Below are positions 26,945 through 36,461 of a stretch of DNA of 64,000 bases, one piece after another. A program made the translations under genes and the position numbers. The notes beneath the pieces are model-generated. The model had not been told where the DNA came from, ran no database searches, and saw only the letters and a list, made by a program, of their open reading frames with translations. Every line of letters starts with the position of its first letter. Within the stretch, counting starts at the first letter, position 1. The DNA lies in assembly GCF_030419005.1 (NCBI RefSeq), contig NZ_CP106953.1, positions 496,001 to 560,000 of the forward strand, in the 5' to 3' direction. The DNA comes from Eleftheria terrae. GTDB taxonomy: Bacteria > Pseudomonadota > Gammaproteobacteria > Burkholderiales > Burkholderiaceae_C.

Positions 26945-27955
26945 TCAGCGCAGGAAGAAGCCCAACGGGAAGGGGTCGCTCTCCTCCAGGACCCATTGGT
27001 TGAAGCCGCTGATATGGGCCGTGCCGGTCACCTCGGTGATCGCAGCGTCGAAAGGCCCCACGGGAACCGCCTCCGTCACGCGCACGCTGAAGCGGCTGCC
27101 AACGATGCTGCCGTTGATGTAGTCCTGGTCCAGTGGCAGCCGGCCACGCAGGAACAGCTGCGCTGCGCGTCCCGAGGTGCCAGTGCCGGTCGGTGAGCGG
27201 TCGACTTCCCGGTCGGCGAAGATGCAGACGTTGGATTGGTCGACGCCCACGCAGTTGGGGCTGCCGTCCACGATGGTCCCGTACAGTTCATTCAGCCCGG
27301 GCTCCAGCGGATGTTGTATGGTGACCTTCGACTTGACGGCCGTCTTGGTCTCGGCCCCCAGCTGGATCAAGGAGCGAACGAGTTCCGGCTTGATCTCCAA
27401 CCCTGCTTGCTCGCCGTTGATGTAGTAGTAGAAGGCGCCACCGAAGACGATGTCGCCGACGATGCGACCGAAGCTCGGGGTATCAACTTCCACGTCGCGC
27501 TGGAAGATAAATGCAGGCACGTTCCTGAACGTGACGGCGCCGGCGCGGGAGCCGTCCCATTCGACATGGGCCTCGATGAAGCCGGCCGGTGCGTCAAAGC
27601 CAATGCGCGTGACCGGCACCTGCCGCTCCACGTAGCCCATCTCCACCACGACTTTGCCCAGGGCGATAATGCCGTGGCCACACATGTCGCTGTAGCCCTC
27701 GTTGTGGATGAAGATCACGCCGAAGTCAGCCTGTGCGGAGGTGGGTGGCAGCAGGTAGGCGCCGTACATGTCCGCATGGCCGCGTGGCTCGTTCATCAGG
27801 AACTGCCGCAGGTCGTCACGGTATGTCTTCAGCCAGGCACGCTTTTGCAGGATGTCGTGGCCCGGCACGGGGGGCATACCGGACACCAGGATGCGCAGCG
27901 GCTCGCCGCCCGTGTGGGCGTCTATGGTGTGGATCGTGCGAATGAAGTTCAGCAT
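26945..27955 (-). CDS. trans-L-3-hydroxyproline dehydratase (proline racemase family)
   Basis: 336 residues of the proline racemase superfamily. The first catalytic Cys is present (Cys92, SDMCGHGIIALG). The second, Cys in racemases and epimerases, is Thr256 (DRSPTGTGTSGR). This Cys/Thr pair is the known mark of trans-L-3-hydroxyproline dehydratase, which makes 1-pyrroline-2-carboxylate. Length and termini are normal. There are no hydroxyproline catabolism neighbours; it stands alone between imuB debris and a PEP-CTERM gene. Substrate is assigned by residue rule only. Confidence 0.85.
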   Translation of the reverse strand: MLNFIRTIHTIDAHTGGEPLRILVSGMPPVPGHDILQKRAWLKTYRDDLRQFLMNEPRGHADMYGAYLLPPTSAQADFGVIFIHNEGYSDMCGHGIIALGKVVVEMGYVERQVPVTRIGFDAPAGFIEAHVEWDGSRAGAVTFRNVPAFIFQRDVEVDTPSFGRIVGDIVFGGAFYYYINGEQAGLEIKPELVRSLIQLGAETKTAVKSKVTIQHPLEPGLNELYGTIVDGSPNCVGVDQSNVCIFADREVDRSPTGTGTSGRAAQLFLRGRLPLDQDYINGSIVGSRFSVRVTEAVPVGPFDAAITEVTGTAHISGFNQWVLEESDPFPLGFFLR

Positions 27956-28464
27956 GGCGTGGTTTCAGCGGTTGTGTCGGTGCTTGGATCTCATTTTGAA
28001 GCGCCGAAACCCAGATGGCGCAACGCCACACGGAAGCTCGCGAGGTCCCAATGGCAGCCCCTACTCTCTTGGCGGCGAAGGGGCCGCTGAGGTCCGGATG
28101 CCGTGCAGGGCGCCCCCCAGGGAAACGACGCGAGACCGGTCAACGCCGGCCTGCAGCAGGTCACCGGCTTCATGGCGTGCTCCAACCGGAGCATCGGCGT
28201 GAAGGTCGCTTCCGTCGAGCGCGCGCCTACCAGTCCCCGCCACTTCCGGCTTGAAAGCGCCGACGCCAATGACCAGGCGGCCCCGTTAGGCCACTGATTC
28301 AACTGTCTACTGGATCGGGAAGCTGACGGCCCGATCTTCTCAAAAGTTGCAACAGTCGCGAATCCCAGGACGGACACTGCCACCCCCCGCAATTCGAGGC
28401 GCTCTGAACTCAGGGAAGACCGCGCTCATTCGGGGATAATCGTGACCTCACGCGAGGGAGAATC
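27956..28464. other. intergenic stretch, no supported gene
   Basis: About 500 bp. A 64-codon frame at 28103-28297 (+) reads smoothly (PVNAGLQQVTGFMACSNRSI) and may be a fragment of a lost gene, but I recognise no family. The right end holds the ribosome site (gagggagaatc) of the next gene. Confidence 0.35.
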
Positions 28465-29394
28465 ATGAAGATGTCGTTTTGTGTAGAAGGCGTGAAACAC
28501 CGCCGCCGTGTCGCTGCACTAAAGCTGGTTGCCGCAAGCGCCTTTGCCGCAATGGCCTCGGGAGTCGGCGCCGTCGAGTACCGCATCGATCGGCTCTCGG
28601 TCGAGCGCAACGGCATTCCGATCTTCCTCGACGAGTACAACGACGGCATCGCGCCTCCCATCGGTACTACGTTCATCAATTCGCCGAACGCGGGATACAG
28701 CCACACTGTGGGCGACTTCGCAGGCGAGGAATCGAGCGGCAAGCTAACGCTCGATCCTTCCCACCGTGGCGTAGCGACCATGAATCCGGTCACGGGCCGG
28801 CCTGAAGGCATCCTCTTCCAGGCGGCCTACCTGAACGTCAACACGCAGAGCACACCCGAGACCGCCGACCGAGGCTTGAAGCTGCATCACACTTTCACGG
28901 TCTCGGCGCTCTTCGACTTGGTCACGCCTGGAGCGACAGCGCAGGCCAACAGCTATGGCTTACGCCTGCATGATTTTGATAACTCCAGCGAGACCGGCTG
29001 GAACGACGTGCTTGACCTGCAGGTGTTCAAGGACCGCGCCACAGGCGCCCCCAGCCTCGGCCTGTTCGACCGCGAGTTCCGCGGCACGACGCAACGCTTG
29101 GCCACGGCCCTTCTCGATTCGACGCTGGGCGACCAGATCGAGCTGACCTTCACCAAGGGCGTCGCTGACGATCCGACGGTGCACGCGAGCTATCGATACT
29201 GGTTCCAAGGTACAGCGGTTGGTCCGGTGATCCCGTTCTCCGCGTCGGCGACGCTCTTCCACGGGGAGATCTTCACCCGGCCCGGCATCATCGCCGTCGC
29301 GGCCGCCCCCGTCCCTGAGCCGCAGACCTGGACTCTGCTCGTGGCCGGCCTCGGGCTGATGGCGGGGGGCGTACGGCGGCGTGCCAAGAAGTGA
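28465..29394 (+). CDS. PEP-CTERM sorted secreted protein
   Basis: 309 residues. Signal peptide (VAALKLVAASAFAAMASGVG, cleavage near GAVEY), a mature part without a recognised domain, then a PEP-CTERM tail (APVPEPQTWTLLVAGLGLMA, ending GGVRRRAKK). The ATG at 28465 has a ribosome site gagggag. Role unknown; sorting by an exosortase encoded elsewhere is expected. Confidence 0.87.
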   Translation: MKMSFCVEGVKHRRRVAALKLVAASAFAAMASGVGAVEYRIDRLSVERNGIPIFLDEYNDGIAPPIGTTFINSPNAGYSHTVGDFAGEESSGKLTLDPSHRGVATMNPVTGRPEGILFQAAYLNVNTQSTPETADRGLKLHHTFTVSALFDLVTPGATAQANSYGLRLHDFDNSSETGWNDVLDLQVFKDRATGAPSLGLFDREFRGTTQRLATALLDSTLGDQIELTFTKGVADDPTVHASYRYWFQGTAVGPVIPFSASATLFHGEIFTRPGIIAVAAAPVPEPQTWTLLVAGLGLMAGGVRRRAKK

Positions 29395-29547
29395 TCCGCT
29401 TGGGCTCTTCGAGCCACCCGAAGGGTTGGCCTCGCGGCCCGTGGAGTCGCTAGGCTGGCTCCATTTTCTTGGTCTTACAGGCGTATTCGGCCAACGCAAG
29501 GTCATTGAGAGCGCGGCAAGGACGGCTCTCGTTTTCGTCCGTGCACC

Positions 29548-29590
29548 AAGCCTCCACGACACCATGAATCACCCCGGGATTCGTGGAGGC
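29548..29590. repeat. inverted repeat at an IS3-type element end
   Basis: agcctccacga at 29548-29558 is the exact reverse complement of tcgtggaggct at 29580-29590. The second arm belongs to the left end of the IS3 relic starting at 29564; the first arm looks like the inner part of a right end of the same IS. This may mark two abutting element ends or simply a hairpin. Confidence 0.5.
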
Positions 29591-30230
29591 TCCGACTCCG
29601 AAGAATGGAGCCATGAAGAAGTCCCCGAAGTTTTCTTCCGAGGCGCCTGAGCGCGCCGCGCGCGTGGTCCTGGAGCACTTCGCCGAGTACCCGTCGCAGT
29701 GAGCGGCCATCGAGTCCATCGCCGGCAAGATCAGCTGTATGCCGCAGACGCTGCACGCCTGGTTTACATAGCACGAGGTCAACGCCGGCCGGCGTGATGG
29801 CGTCTCGACCGCCGACGCCCAGCGCATTAAGGACCTGGAGCGCGAGTTGCGCGAGGCCAACGATATGCTGGCCATCGCGTTTTTCGCCCAGGTGGAGCTC
29901 AACCGCCGCACCAGGTCCTGAAGGCTTTCGTCGATCAGCATCGAATGCGGTTCGGGGTCGAGTCGATCTGTCGCGTCCTGAAGATCGCCTCCTTGGCGTA
30001 CCGACGTCATGCTGCACGTCAACGTAGCGCGGCTTTGTGCTGGCTGTAAGCCCGGCGCGATGCGAGCCCACTGCCGCGGTGCAGCGTGTCTGGCAAGTCA
30101 ACATGCAGGTCTACGGAGCCGAGAACGTCTGGCGCCAACTCAACCCGCGAAGGCGTCGCGGTGGCTCGCTGCACCGTCGAGCGGCTGATGCGCCAGCTCG
30201 GGCTGCAGGGCGTGCGCCGTGGCAAGGCCG
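29564..30230 (+). mobile_element. degraded IS3-family element
   Basis: The left end (tgaatcaccccgggattcgt) matches the element at 20723. OrfA from 29613 reads KKSPKFSSEAPERAARVV, is stopped near 29700 and again near 29770, then resumes [19 protein letters not shown] and [11 protein letters not shown]. OrfB fragments follow ([40 protein letters not shown]), then similarity ends near 30230. The catalytic core and right end are lost. Confidence 0.78.
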
Positions 30231-30286
30231 AGCTCCCTGGACGGAACGGAGGAGATCAATGAACTGGCAGGACGCCCCTATCACGA

Positions 30287-30772
30287 CTACCTGAACTTCG
30301 CGCAGAAGGTGATGTTGGAGTGACCGTTGTAGACCACGGGATCCCACCCCCTGCCCGCGAACCGGTTGCATACATCGCTCCCACCTACGGCAGCGTTAAT
30401 GTCTTCGACGTAGTTCTCGCTGGTATCGACGTCACCCAGTTTGGCGCAATAGCGAAGGTTCGCCGGGTCGTCAAACGCAAAGTCTTTCCACGTAGCACCG
30501 AACGCCGACGAGCAACTGATACCGCGCCCGGGATAGATTCCTGTCACGTCCACTACCCCAAGAGGCGGCTTCACAGAACTCCGCTTCTTGCAGAATATGA
30601 TCTTGGAAGCGCCGTCGTAAGCAAACTGTTGCCACTCGGAGCCAAAAGACGAACAGCTTCCGCCGACGAGTGCACTGAGGTCCACCACATAGTCAACCGC
30701 GTGCGCATTCGAGGAAAACCCGGCAGCGAATGCAGTCAGGGTCAGCGCCATGATCTTGCTTCGAACGTCCAT
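30287..30772 (-). CDS. small secreted protein of three Cys-containing repeats
   Basis: 161 residues. Signal peptide with cleavage at AHA-VDY, then three repeats of about 45 residues. Each has the shape V-x-D-[LIV]-x-[AG] ... C ... W-x-x-[FV]-x-[FY] ... [IL]-x-[FY]-C-x-K. They run from VDYVVDLSALVGGSCSSF, from VVDVTGIYPGRGISCSSAF, and from YVEDINAAVGGSDVCNRF; the second Cys falls in IIFCKK, LRYCAK and ITFCAK. Two Cys per repeat suggests one disulfide each. I recognise no family. The stop lies close to the end of an IS3 relic, so the C-terminus could have been altered. Confidence 0.72.
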   Translation of the reverse strand: MDVRSKIMALTLTAFAAGFSSNAHAVDYVVDLSALVGGSCSSFGSEWQQFAYDGASKIIFCKKRSSVKPPLGVVDVTGIYPGRGISCSSAFGATWKDFAFDDPANLRYCAKLGDVDTSENYVEDINAAVGGSDVCNRFAGRGWDPVVYNGHSNITFCAKFR

Positions 30773-31308
30773 TGTTCATCACTCCAGCAAAGTTGGTCGA
30801 AGGGTTCATTCGCCGTCGCTCGATCACCCTTCGCCGGAGGCGTTCCATGCGCCGCCAGCCGTGAGGGGCGGGACCAGGGCAAATGGACCTTTGGAGAGTC
30901 ATGCGCGAGGCGCGAGCGCCGCGCAAGCCCCAGGCAGACCTTAGGTGTTTCGGCGCGGAAATCAACCGTGTGCGCTACCCGATGCGCCAGGTCGACAGGG
31001 TCGTGTGAATGACGGAGTCTGGATCCTTTCGCTTCACGCCGCCATTAGCAAGCTGCTGCCTGTGGTGCTGAACGAATATTGCCAGTTCCGAAAGCCGGGC
31101 GTAGTTGTTCATCCGAGTTTGGTGTGGAGTGAGCAGCACTAGCGTGCTACTCCCGTACTGACCGAAAAAGGATGTTGGAGCGCTCCTCGCAGGATATTTC
31201 TCCACCGGGATACTAGAACGGAAGTTGCTAGCCCTGTTCGGCGTTCGCCACGTTGAATGGCGTGCTCAAGCGTCGTATTCGGGGACATCGATCGACTAAG
31301 ATGCGCGC
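30773..31308. other. intergenic stretch, no supported gene
   Basis: About 535 bp upstream of the repeat protein and before the IS481 relic. No domain, RNA gene or clear repeat recognised. It should contain the promoter of the repeat protein. Confidence 0.35.
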
Positions 31309-31600
31309 ATGGATGCTGACGTTCGACAGCGGCTGCGATGGACCGAGATGCACTTCGAATGCGGGATGCGGACTATGGGAGCCGGCGCTGCAGAATCTCG
31401 CGACCAACGCTGCGGAAGTGGTACAGACGGTACGTGAGTGCGAAGCAACGCTTGTTCTCGACGGACCGCATGCTCGCATCGTGACTCCCTGGCTCGGCAT
31501 AGAGGCCGACGCACTGGCGCGGCTGCACAAGAACAAGGGCCGCATCGAAGTGATCAACGACGCCCCACCTGACGACCGTGATCGTCTTCCGCGACCATGG
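31309..31600 (+). pseudogene. IS481-type transposase/integrase relic
   Basis: Begins ATG with MDADVRQRLRWTEMHFE, then after a frame change RRCRISRPTLRKWYRRY, the helix-turn-helix of IS481-type transposases. The frame breaks again and the integrase core is absent. A long minus-strand frame over the same bases is not considered real. Confidence 0.55.
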
Positions 31601-31859
31601 CGAGTTGCGAGTTGCGAGTCGCAGGTGGCGGTTCGGTACACACCAGCGGGTTCTTCGTCCAGTCACACGATCGGAATCACGGCGCAATGCCAGATGGCAT
31701 GGCGGCAGCGACGGAACCAAAAATGGACGCGTCGCGAAGAGCCGGCGCCACTGCAGGTCCCGACGCTTGGGCGTGACGGCCCAAGTCGCTACTCGGTTGT
31801 GTCCTCTGAAGCACAGTCTTGAGGTAAGCAATGGGATGGACGCCCCCCTATAGCGGCAT

Positions 31860-32130
31860 CGATGTGCCAGAGGGGAAGTGTCTGCCAGTTTGCCGCCTGG
31901 CTGGGCCTTGTACCACCCCAGCACTCCAGTGGCAGCAAGCAGAATCTCCTTGGCATGAGCAAGCGCGGCGAGGTGTACCTGCGCACCCTGCTGATCCACG
32001 GTGCCAGATCCGTTATCTACGCGCAATGCAGAAGGCCGGTCCGCGGGGTTGGGTCTCCAACGTGGCAGCGGGTCGCAACAAGAACGTCGCCGCCAGCGCG
32101 CTGGCCAACACCATTGCGCGCACCGTCTAG
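31860..32130 (+). pseudogene. IS110-family transposase C-terminal relic
   Basis: CQFAAWLGLVPPQHSSGSKQ, NLLGMSKRGEVYLRTLLIHG and ARSVIYAQCR match the transposase_20 domain that ends IS110 transposases. After a frame change the end NKNVAASALANTIARTV is seen. The N-terminal DEDD part is missing. Confidence 0.75.
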
Positions 32131-32549
32131 GCGCACCCGGGCAACTCTTTCTGCGCGCCAGCCGCCGCGTTGCGCGCGCGCACGTCGGAGCCGTCTACAA
32201 CCACAGCAACCATTGGATGGCGCCCGGCCACGTCCAGTGCGGTCTGCAGCGCCTGCAGCATCCGGTTCCACAACCCACATCGCCACCACCGCTGCAAGCG
32301 CGAATACACCTTCTGCTATCGACCGGAACGCTCGGGCCGATCGCACCCGAACAGGAACAGCATGGCATTGAGCATCCGGCGATGCTCCCCGTACGGTCGC
32401 CCCGCCGTTCTGTTCGGTGGCAACAACGGCTCCAGCACCGCCCACTCAGCATCGGGCAGCTCATGAAGATGACGAGCCATCCGTCCCTCCGCTCTTCACC
32501 TATGCCCGTTCAGCCTCGGCGGGAGCGGCTCACCTATCAAACAGGCCCT
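32130..32549 (-). mobile_element. IS5-family (IS427-like) element fragment
   Basis: Minus strand. An end sequence agggcctgtttgataggtga starts at 32549. The transposase begins at ATG 32480 (MARHLHELPDAEWAVLEPLL, PPNRTAGRPYGEHRRMLNAM), the N-terminal DUF4096 pattern. A stop follows near CDRPERSGR, and a second piece in another frame (VYSRLQRWWRCGLWNRMLQ, VVVDGSDVRARNAAAG) reaches about 32130, where it meets the IS110 relic. Confidence 0.72.
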
Positions 32550-32903
32550 GGCACGCTGATGTCGCCCCGGATAACACATCCTCTGGCACAGGCATCAAGA
32601 CCGCAAAACGCAGGGTCCATCGAATACGTGCTGTCGCCGTTCAGCGGCACCTCCGAGAGAGCCCTGGTGACAGATTGGGCTGCAGGAATGCGAATGCGAC
32701 TCGACCATCAACGACAGGGGCGAGCGGAATGAAGTCCGCCGCGCGACTGGGAGAGCGCGCAAGCGTCCCACCACCGACGCCTTGACGACGGACACGGACG
32801 TCGGGTAGAGCAATGCCAGCGGTGCGGCTGCAATGAGTGCGTCATAGGCCAGCAAGCGTGCAATGTGAACACATCGCACGCATTTCAGTCTATGCTTCGC
32901 TGC
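32550..32903. other. intergenic stretch, no supported gene
   Basis: About 350 bp between the IS5 end and the M20 peptidase gene. No recognised coding sequence on either strand. Confidence 0.35.
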
Positions 32904-34616
32904 ATGAAACGCGTCCTTGTGCATCACGCTCGCTTGGCTGTCGCTGCCCTTGTGTTCTTCGCTGGGTGCGGCGGTTCGGATGGCGACAACAGCCGCTCGT
33001 TCTTGGAACGGATGCTGGCGCAGCAATTCGTCTCCGAGGCAAGCCACCTCGTCACGCTGCAGACGTACCGTACGGAAGACCCCAAAAGCGAGCAGCGGAT
33101 GGTCGACAACCTGGCGGGCGCGCGCAACTACCTGATGCGGCTTGCCGAAGAGTTCAATCGGGGGCAGAAAACCCTGAAGCTCGAGCCGTTCGAGTGGCGC
33201 CGGGAGGGCCCGTCCCAGACCCAATGGGTGTTCGGGTTCCGTCTCGGCAGCGGGCCGAAGAAGGTCGCGATCCTGACGCACCTTGACACGGTGCCACCCG
33301 GCAATGCGGATTGGCGGCCTTTCGAGCCACGTGTCGAGACTCGCGACTACCGCGGCGCAGCCCAGCCCTTCCTGGTAGGCCTAGGGGCGGTGGATGACAA
33401 GGGCCCAGCCGTCCTCGGGTTCATCGTGATGCGGGCGCTGGCGAAGCTCTACGACGGAACCAACGCACTCGACGGATTGGCGATCGAACTGATCTTCGAC
33501 ACCTCCGAGGAGACCGACTTCTCGACCGCGTACTACTTCCAGGAGGTCGGCGTGCCCGATTTCGGCATCGTCTTCGACGCGGCCTGGACGGTTCGCGCCG
33601 AGAAGGGAGTTGAGCGGCCAATCTTCACCGTCCCGCTCGGCGCGGCGCCGAGCAACGGCCTCTTCATCGAGGCCTTCAACAGCGCCCCCGGAGCCACAAA
33701 TCAAATCCCGGATACGGTGACTGCGCGCATCAACGGCGACGATGAGGCCGCGCTCGACCGCCTGGCGGCCAACGTCGCCGATCTCTACCAGCAATACGGC
33801 TTCGATGATCCGCAGTATCGGCGAGCGCCGCTCGAGGTGTCGCGCGACGCGAAGGCGGTGGTCCTGACCACCAAGGTCATCGGCGCGCAACACGGGTCGG
33901 TGCCGGATGAGAACCGCGCGAAGGGAGCGAGTCCGGTCGTCTCGCTCGCGAACTTTCTTGCTCACCTGGTGGACGACGGGACGCTCGCGCAGAACGGGGT
34001 CGGCCGGATGCTGGAGTTCATGGCCTGGGGTTGGGGCACGACTGTCTTCGGCGAGAAGCATCCCGACCTGCTCGAACGCCACGATCAGGTCTTCGAGCAA
34101 GGCAACGGAACGACCTACGCGCTGACGCGCGTCACGACCAGCCCGCAGGATGTGACCCTCAGGATCGACATCCGCTATGCCCTCGGCCATCACAGCGTGG
34201 CGTGGGACGGCAAGACCGAGGGGCAGTTGCCGGGCACCAGCATCTTCCCCGATGTCTTCGGGCAACTGGTAAGCCGCTTTCAGCAGGACCGGCCGGGTCA
34301 GGCCGTCACGGTGACGACTGTGAACGCCGCTTCGCCCGACGTGCGCGACCCGCAGAGCCCGCGGTTCCGACGGATCAGCGCCGCCTATGAACGGGCGGTC
34401 GGCGCACCGATGCCGTTGGCAGCCATCGGCGGGGGCACGGATGCGAAAGGGCAGGTCAATCTTGTAGCGGCCGGCTCGCTCTTCACCTTGGGGTTCGGGC
34501 CACCGATTAATCTCCACGGCTTGAACGAGGGCGCGCCGATCGAAGATCTGAAGCTCAGCGCGCGCATCCTGTACCAAATCATGCTGGACGAAATCGCAAA
34601 CAAGACCGCGAGATAG
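32904..34616 (+). CDS. lipoprotein M20-family metallopeptidase
   Basis: 570 residues. Lipoprotein signal peptide (VAALVFFAGCGGS, lipobox FFAGC), so the enzyme is probably anchored in the envelope. M20 metal ligands are in place: AILTHLDTVPPG (His, Asp), LGAVDDKGPAV (bridging Asp), DTSEETD (catalytic Glu and ligand Glu), and a late His in INLHGLNEGAP. This is the pattern of dizinc exopeptidases such as dipeptidase PepV and related enzymes. ATG 32904 is chosen because the signal peptide begins there. It stands alone among IS relics with intact reading frame. Confidence 0.87.
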   Translation: MKRVLVHHARLAVAALVFFAGCGGSDGDNSRSFLERMLAQQFVSEASHLVTLQTYRTEDPKSEQRMVDNLAGARNYLMRLAEEFNRGQKTLKLEPFEWRREGPSQTQWVFGFRLGSGPKKVAILTHLDTVPPGNADWRPFEPRVETRDYRGAAQPFLVGLGAVDDKGPAVLGFIVMRALAKLYDGTNALDGLAIELIFDTSEETDFSTAYYFQEVGVPDFGIVFDAAWTVRAEKGVERPIFTVPLGAAPSNGLFIEAFNSAPGATNQIPDTVTARINGDDEAALDRLAANVADLYQQYGFDDPQYRRAPLEVSRDAKAVVLTTKVIGAQHGSVPDENRAKGASPVVSLANFLAHLVDDGTLAQNGVGRMLEFMAWGWGTTVFGEKHPDLLERHDQVFEQGNGTTYALTRVTTSPQDVTLRIDIRYALGHHSVAWDGKTEGQLPGTSIFPDVFGQLVSRFQQDRPGQAVTVTTVNAASPDVRDPQSPRFRRISAAYERAVGAPMPLAAIGGGTDAKGQVNLVAAGSLFTLGFGPPINLHGLNEGAPIEDLKLSARILYQIMLDEIANKTAR

Positions 34617-34957
34617 CCTGCTGCCTTCCAGGTCTGCACAGTCGTTCTTCCACATCAGCACGTCCGTCTACCGGACGCGCTGCAGTGGAGAAGCGCTCAG
34701 CCGCCTGCTGGGCGAGCAGCGAAGCTTCGATCCGGCGTTCGAACTTCCGCTGAGGCTCGATAAGAATTGCGCCCAGCGTCGTCACTGTGAAGTGCACTCC
34801 TCGCGTCTGAAGCCAAGTATGACCATCGCGTTCGTTGGATGAACCCTCCGGACTAGAGGCGGCGTGGTCCGAAACTGACCAGCACGGGAGCTGTTCGAGA
34901 GCACCGATGAGCCGTATGCGACCGCCGGCAACGCGTTTTGACTACGACGCCGATGGC
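34617..34957. other. intergenic stretch, no supported gene
   Basis: About 340 bp after the peptidase gene. Nothing recognised; the next identifiable sequence is IS66 debris. Confidence 0.35.
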
Positions 34958-35190
34958 GGTCAGAGAGCCGGGCTCCGGCGGTGCAGCAGCGGCTCCTCGG
35001 TTCGGTGGCTGAGACATGTCGGCAGTCGAGCCAGCACGTCCTTGAGGTAGGCCCAGGGATGGTGTTCATTCAGCTTGGCAGCCTGCAGCAAGCTCATGAC
35101 GATGGCCGAACGCTGGCCCGCCAGTTCGCTCCCTGCAAACGGCCATGCCTTGCGCCTCATCGCCCAGGGGCGCAACTGATTCTCGAGATG
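34958..35190 (-). pseudogene. IS66-family TnpC C-terminal relic
   Basis: Minus strand frame: HLENQLRPWAMRRKAWPFAG, ELAGQRSAIVMSLLQAAKLN, EHHPWAYLKDVLARLP. This is the C-terminal end of the IS66 transposase. The rest is not contiguous. Confidence 0.75.
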
Positions 35191-35769
35191 GTTTTTATGG
35201 CCACTGGCCTCGCCGTCTGCCAGGAAGCGGCCCCAGCACCGTACCGCGGTTCAGGCTGTATTGCAGCTGTAGATGAGGCCGGCTTGAAGTAGGCGTACGG
35301 CCAATCCGTCTTGACTGCGGTTAAGTACCTCTGCAGCGACTCTAGAATCCAGCGGTTGCAGCTTCTGATGTCGGAAGGTTCGATGAAGCGTTTGCGCTGC
35401 GGCCCGTCAGCACGAGGCGAGGGTCGCTTCATTAGGCAGAGTGGCCCCATCGGCCGCTTCGCCACGTCGTTTTGGAAGTCGATTGCCTGGAGACGCCTCA
35501 GGCACTTTTAGTGACGTGGGAAGTTTCCGAGGAAGCAATCCCCGGCGTCTTCCGCCTTTCCGTAGAGCGCGGTATCGTTCGCCTTTTCGAACCAGGAGCC
35601 AAGTACGGCAGTTCAGTAGCGAAGGATTGTCTGTGCAAGTAGTTGGCGGCACATGCCACCCTACCGACTCGAACGAAGTGAGCTTCGAACTTGCGGCAGC
35701 GGCCGCGTTCAGCAATGCCATCGGCAAATGGCCCACAGTCCATCGATGAGGCAGCAACTCGTCAGCGTG
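35191..35769. other. no supported gene
   Basis: About 580 bp between two IS66 relics on opposite strands. Frames on both strands are short and unlike known families; probably IS debris. Confidence 0.35.
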
Positions 35770-36238
35770 GCTGGCCGGCCACAAGGCGCTGTTCCTCGAC
35801 GGCAGCATCACCGAGGTCGGCTGCATGGCCCACGCCCGCCGCAAGTTCGTGGAGCTACACCTGGCCAACAAGAGCACCCTGGCGGCTACCGCCATCGAGT
35901 TCATCGGGCAGCTCTGCGGCATCGAGCGGAAGGTGAAGAACCTGCCAGCCGAAGATGGGCTGCCAGAGCGACGAACGCGCGCGGCGCCGGTGGCGCAGGT
36001 CCTGCACAAGTGGTTGATGGAGTTCCGGCCGAAGGCGCCCGATGGCTCAGCGACCGCCAAGGCCATGGACTACAGCCTGAACCTGTGGGCGGCGCTGACG
36101 CGCTACCTCGCTGGTCCCGCCGTGCCCATCGACAACAATTTCCACGAACGGCAGATCAGGCCCTGGGCCACGGGACACAAGAACTGGCAATTTGCTGGGA
36201 CGCTCCTCGCTGGTATGCGTCCGCCGGTCAAGATGTGA
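35770..36238 (+). pseudogene. IS66-family TnpC fragment
   Basis: GCMAHARRKFVELHLANKS, PDGSATAKAMDYSLNLWAAL, AVPIDNNFHERQIRPWATGH and KNWQFAGTLLAGMRP follow in one frame, the middle-to-late part of an IS66 transposase. It stops at 36238 where the family continues for about 60 more residues, and lacks the N-terminal 250 residues. Confidence 0.75.
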
Positions 36239-36461
36239 CCGGCGGACGCATACCGTTCTGGCGACGGCGAGCGATTCGTCAAAGCTTGCAGCGGGCCAGA
36301 TTGTGGACCTCACGTAGCTGGCCTGCGAGATCGGCAAACGAAGTCAACATGACTTGTCTACCCCCTCACGCTGACGATGCTGACCGTGAATTCAGCAAGC
36401 GCGTCTCGCAGCTCAGCACGAGTTGACCGACGGCGCCGCAGCCCCCTTGCCGTGCGTCGGA

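Noticed and set aside
31373..32026. 217-codon minus-strand frame
   Set aside because: Lies over IS481 and IS110 relics read on the plus strand; no family pattern in the product.
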